Shown: piece by piece, positions 5,772 to 5,819 of the stretch | Layout of the letters: each line of letters starts with the position of its first letter | Numbering within the stretch: position 1 is the stretch's first letter | Source of the DNA: Bacteriovoracaceae bacterium UBA7695 | GTDB taxonomy: Bacteria; Bdellovibrionota; Bacteriovoracia; Bacteriovoracales; Bacteriovoracaceae | Assembly: GCA_002482685.1 (NCBI GenBank) | Contig: DLGL01000035.1 | Span: forward strand, 1 to 5,819 | Direction of reading: 5' to 3' | Length of the DNA: 5,819 nucleotides | Translations under genes and position numbers: made by a program | The notes under the pieces: generated by a model | Told to the model about the DNA's origin: nothing | The model's database searches: none | The model's input: only the letters and a program-made list of their open reading frames with translations

Positions 5772-5819
5772 GAAATTGACCTACTCTTTAGGGTCCATGG
5801 CATCCCGGACGCCTTCCCC

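Noticed and set aside
5791..5819. GC-rich near-palindrome around the upstream ATG at 5803
   Set aside because: The pairing leaves a loop of one base and there is no T-run; the window ends too soon to judge whether it belongs to an upstream element.

Overview
The window looks like part of a Gram-negative chromosome of modest GC content. It holds four protein genes and no RNA gene, insertion sequence, CRISPR array or origin that I can see. An incomplete phosphatidylserine decarboxylase gene, a periplasmic HtrA-type protease and a large exported protein with two peptidoglycan-enzyme-like modules all point to a double-membrane cell. The style of the proteins (large secreted multi-domain L,D-transpeptidase-like protein, plant-Deg1-like HtrA, AEAR-type Psd) would suit a Bdellovibrio/Bacteriovorax-type lineage. 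That placement is inference from general resemblance and was not searched.

Layout from left to right. Positions 1-403 (minus) hold the first 134 codons of psd, which runs off the left edge. Positions 404-481 are a compact divergent control region. A near-consensus sigma70 promoter faces psd and a weaker one faces htrA, and their -10 boxes share bases. A 12-bp inverted repeat lies inside the psd spacer. Positions 482-1516 (plus) encode a 344-residue HtrA/Deg serine protease with a signal peptide, an intact His-Asp-Ser triad and one PDZ domain. It converges with, and overlaps by 20 bp, a minus-strand class I aminotransferase of the YbdL/kynurenine-aminotransferase type (1497-2645). A 53-bp gap (2646-2698) separates that gene from the large upstream gene on the same strand. 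The gap, together with the end of that gene, carries a possible promoter. Positions 2699-5737 (possibly to 5803) on the minus strand encode a signal-peptide protein of about 1012 residues.

The large protein is the most interesting item. It reads, in order: signal peptide, unassigned helical region, Pro/Thr/Ser/Lys-rich linker, a roughly 58-residue motif repeated three times plus a partial fourth copy, a YkuD-like L,D-transpeptidase domain with an unusual T-G-T-C-G-N catalytic motif, and a C-terminal lysozyme-like (lytic transglycosylase-like) domain. It would therefore combine a peptide-crosslinking type of module and a glycan-cleaving type of module in one exported chain.

Three of the four genes concern the envelope (phospholipid synthesis, periplasmic protein quality control, murein remodelling). 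The aminotransferase is metabolic, probably methionine or aromatic amino acid transamination, and may be transcribed with the large gene or from its own promoter.
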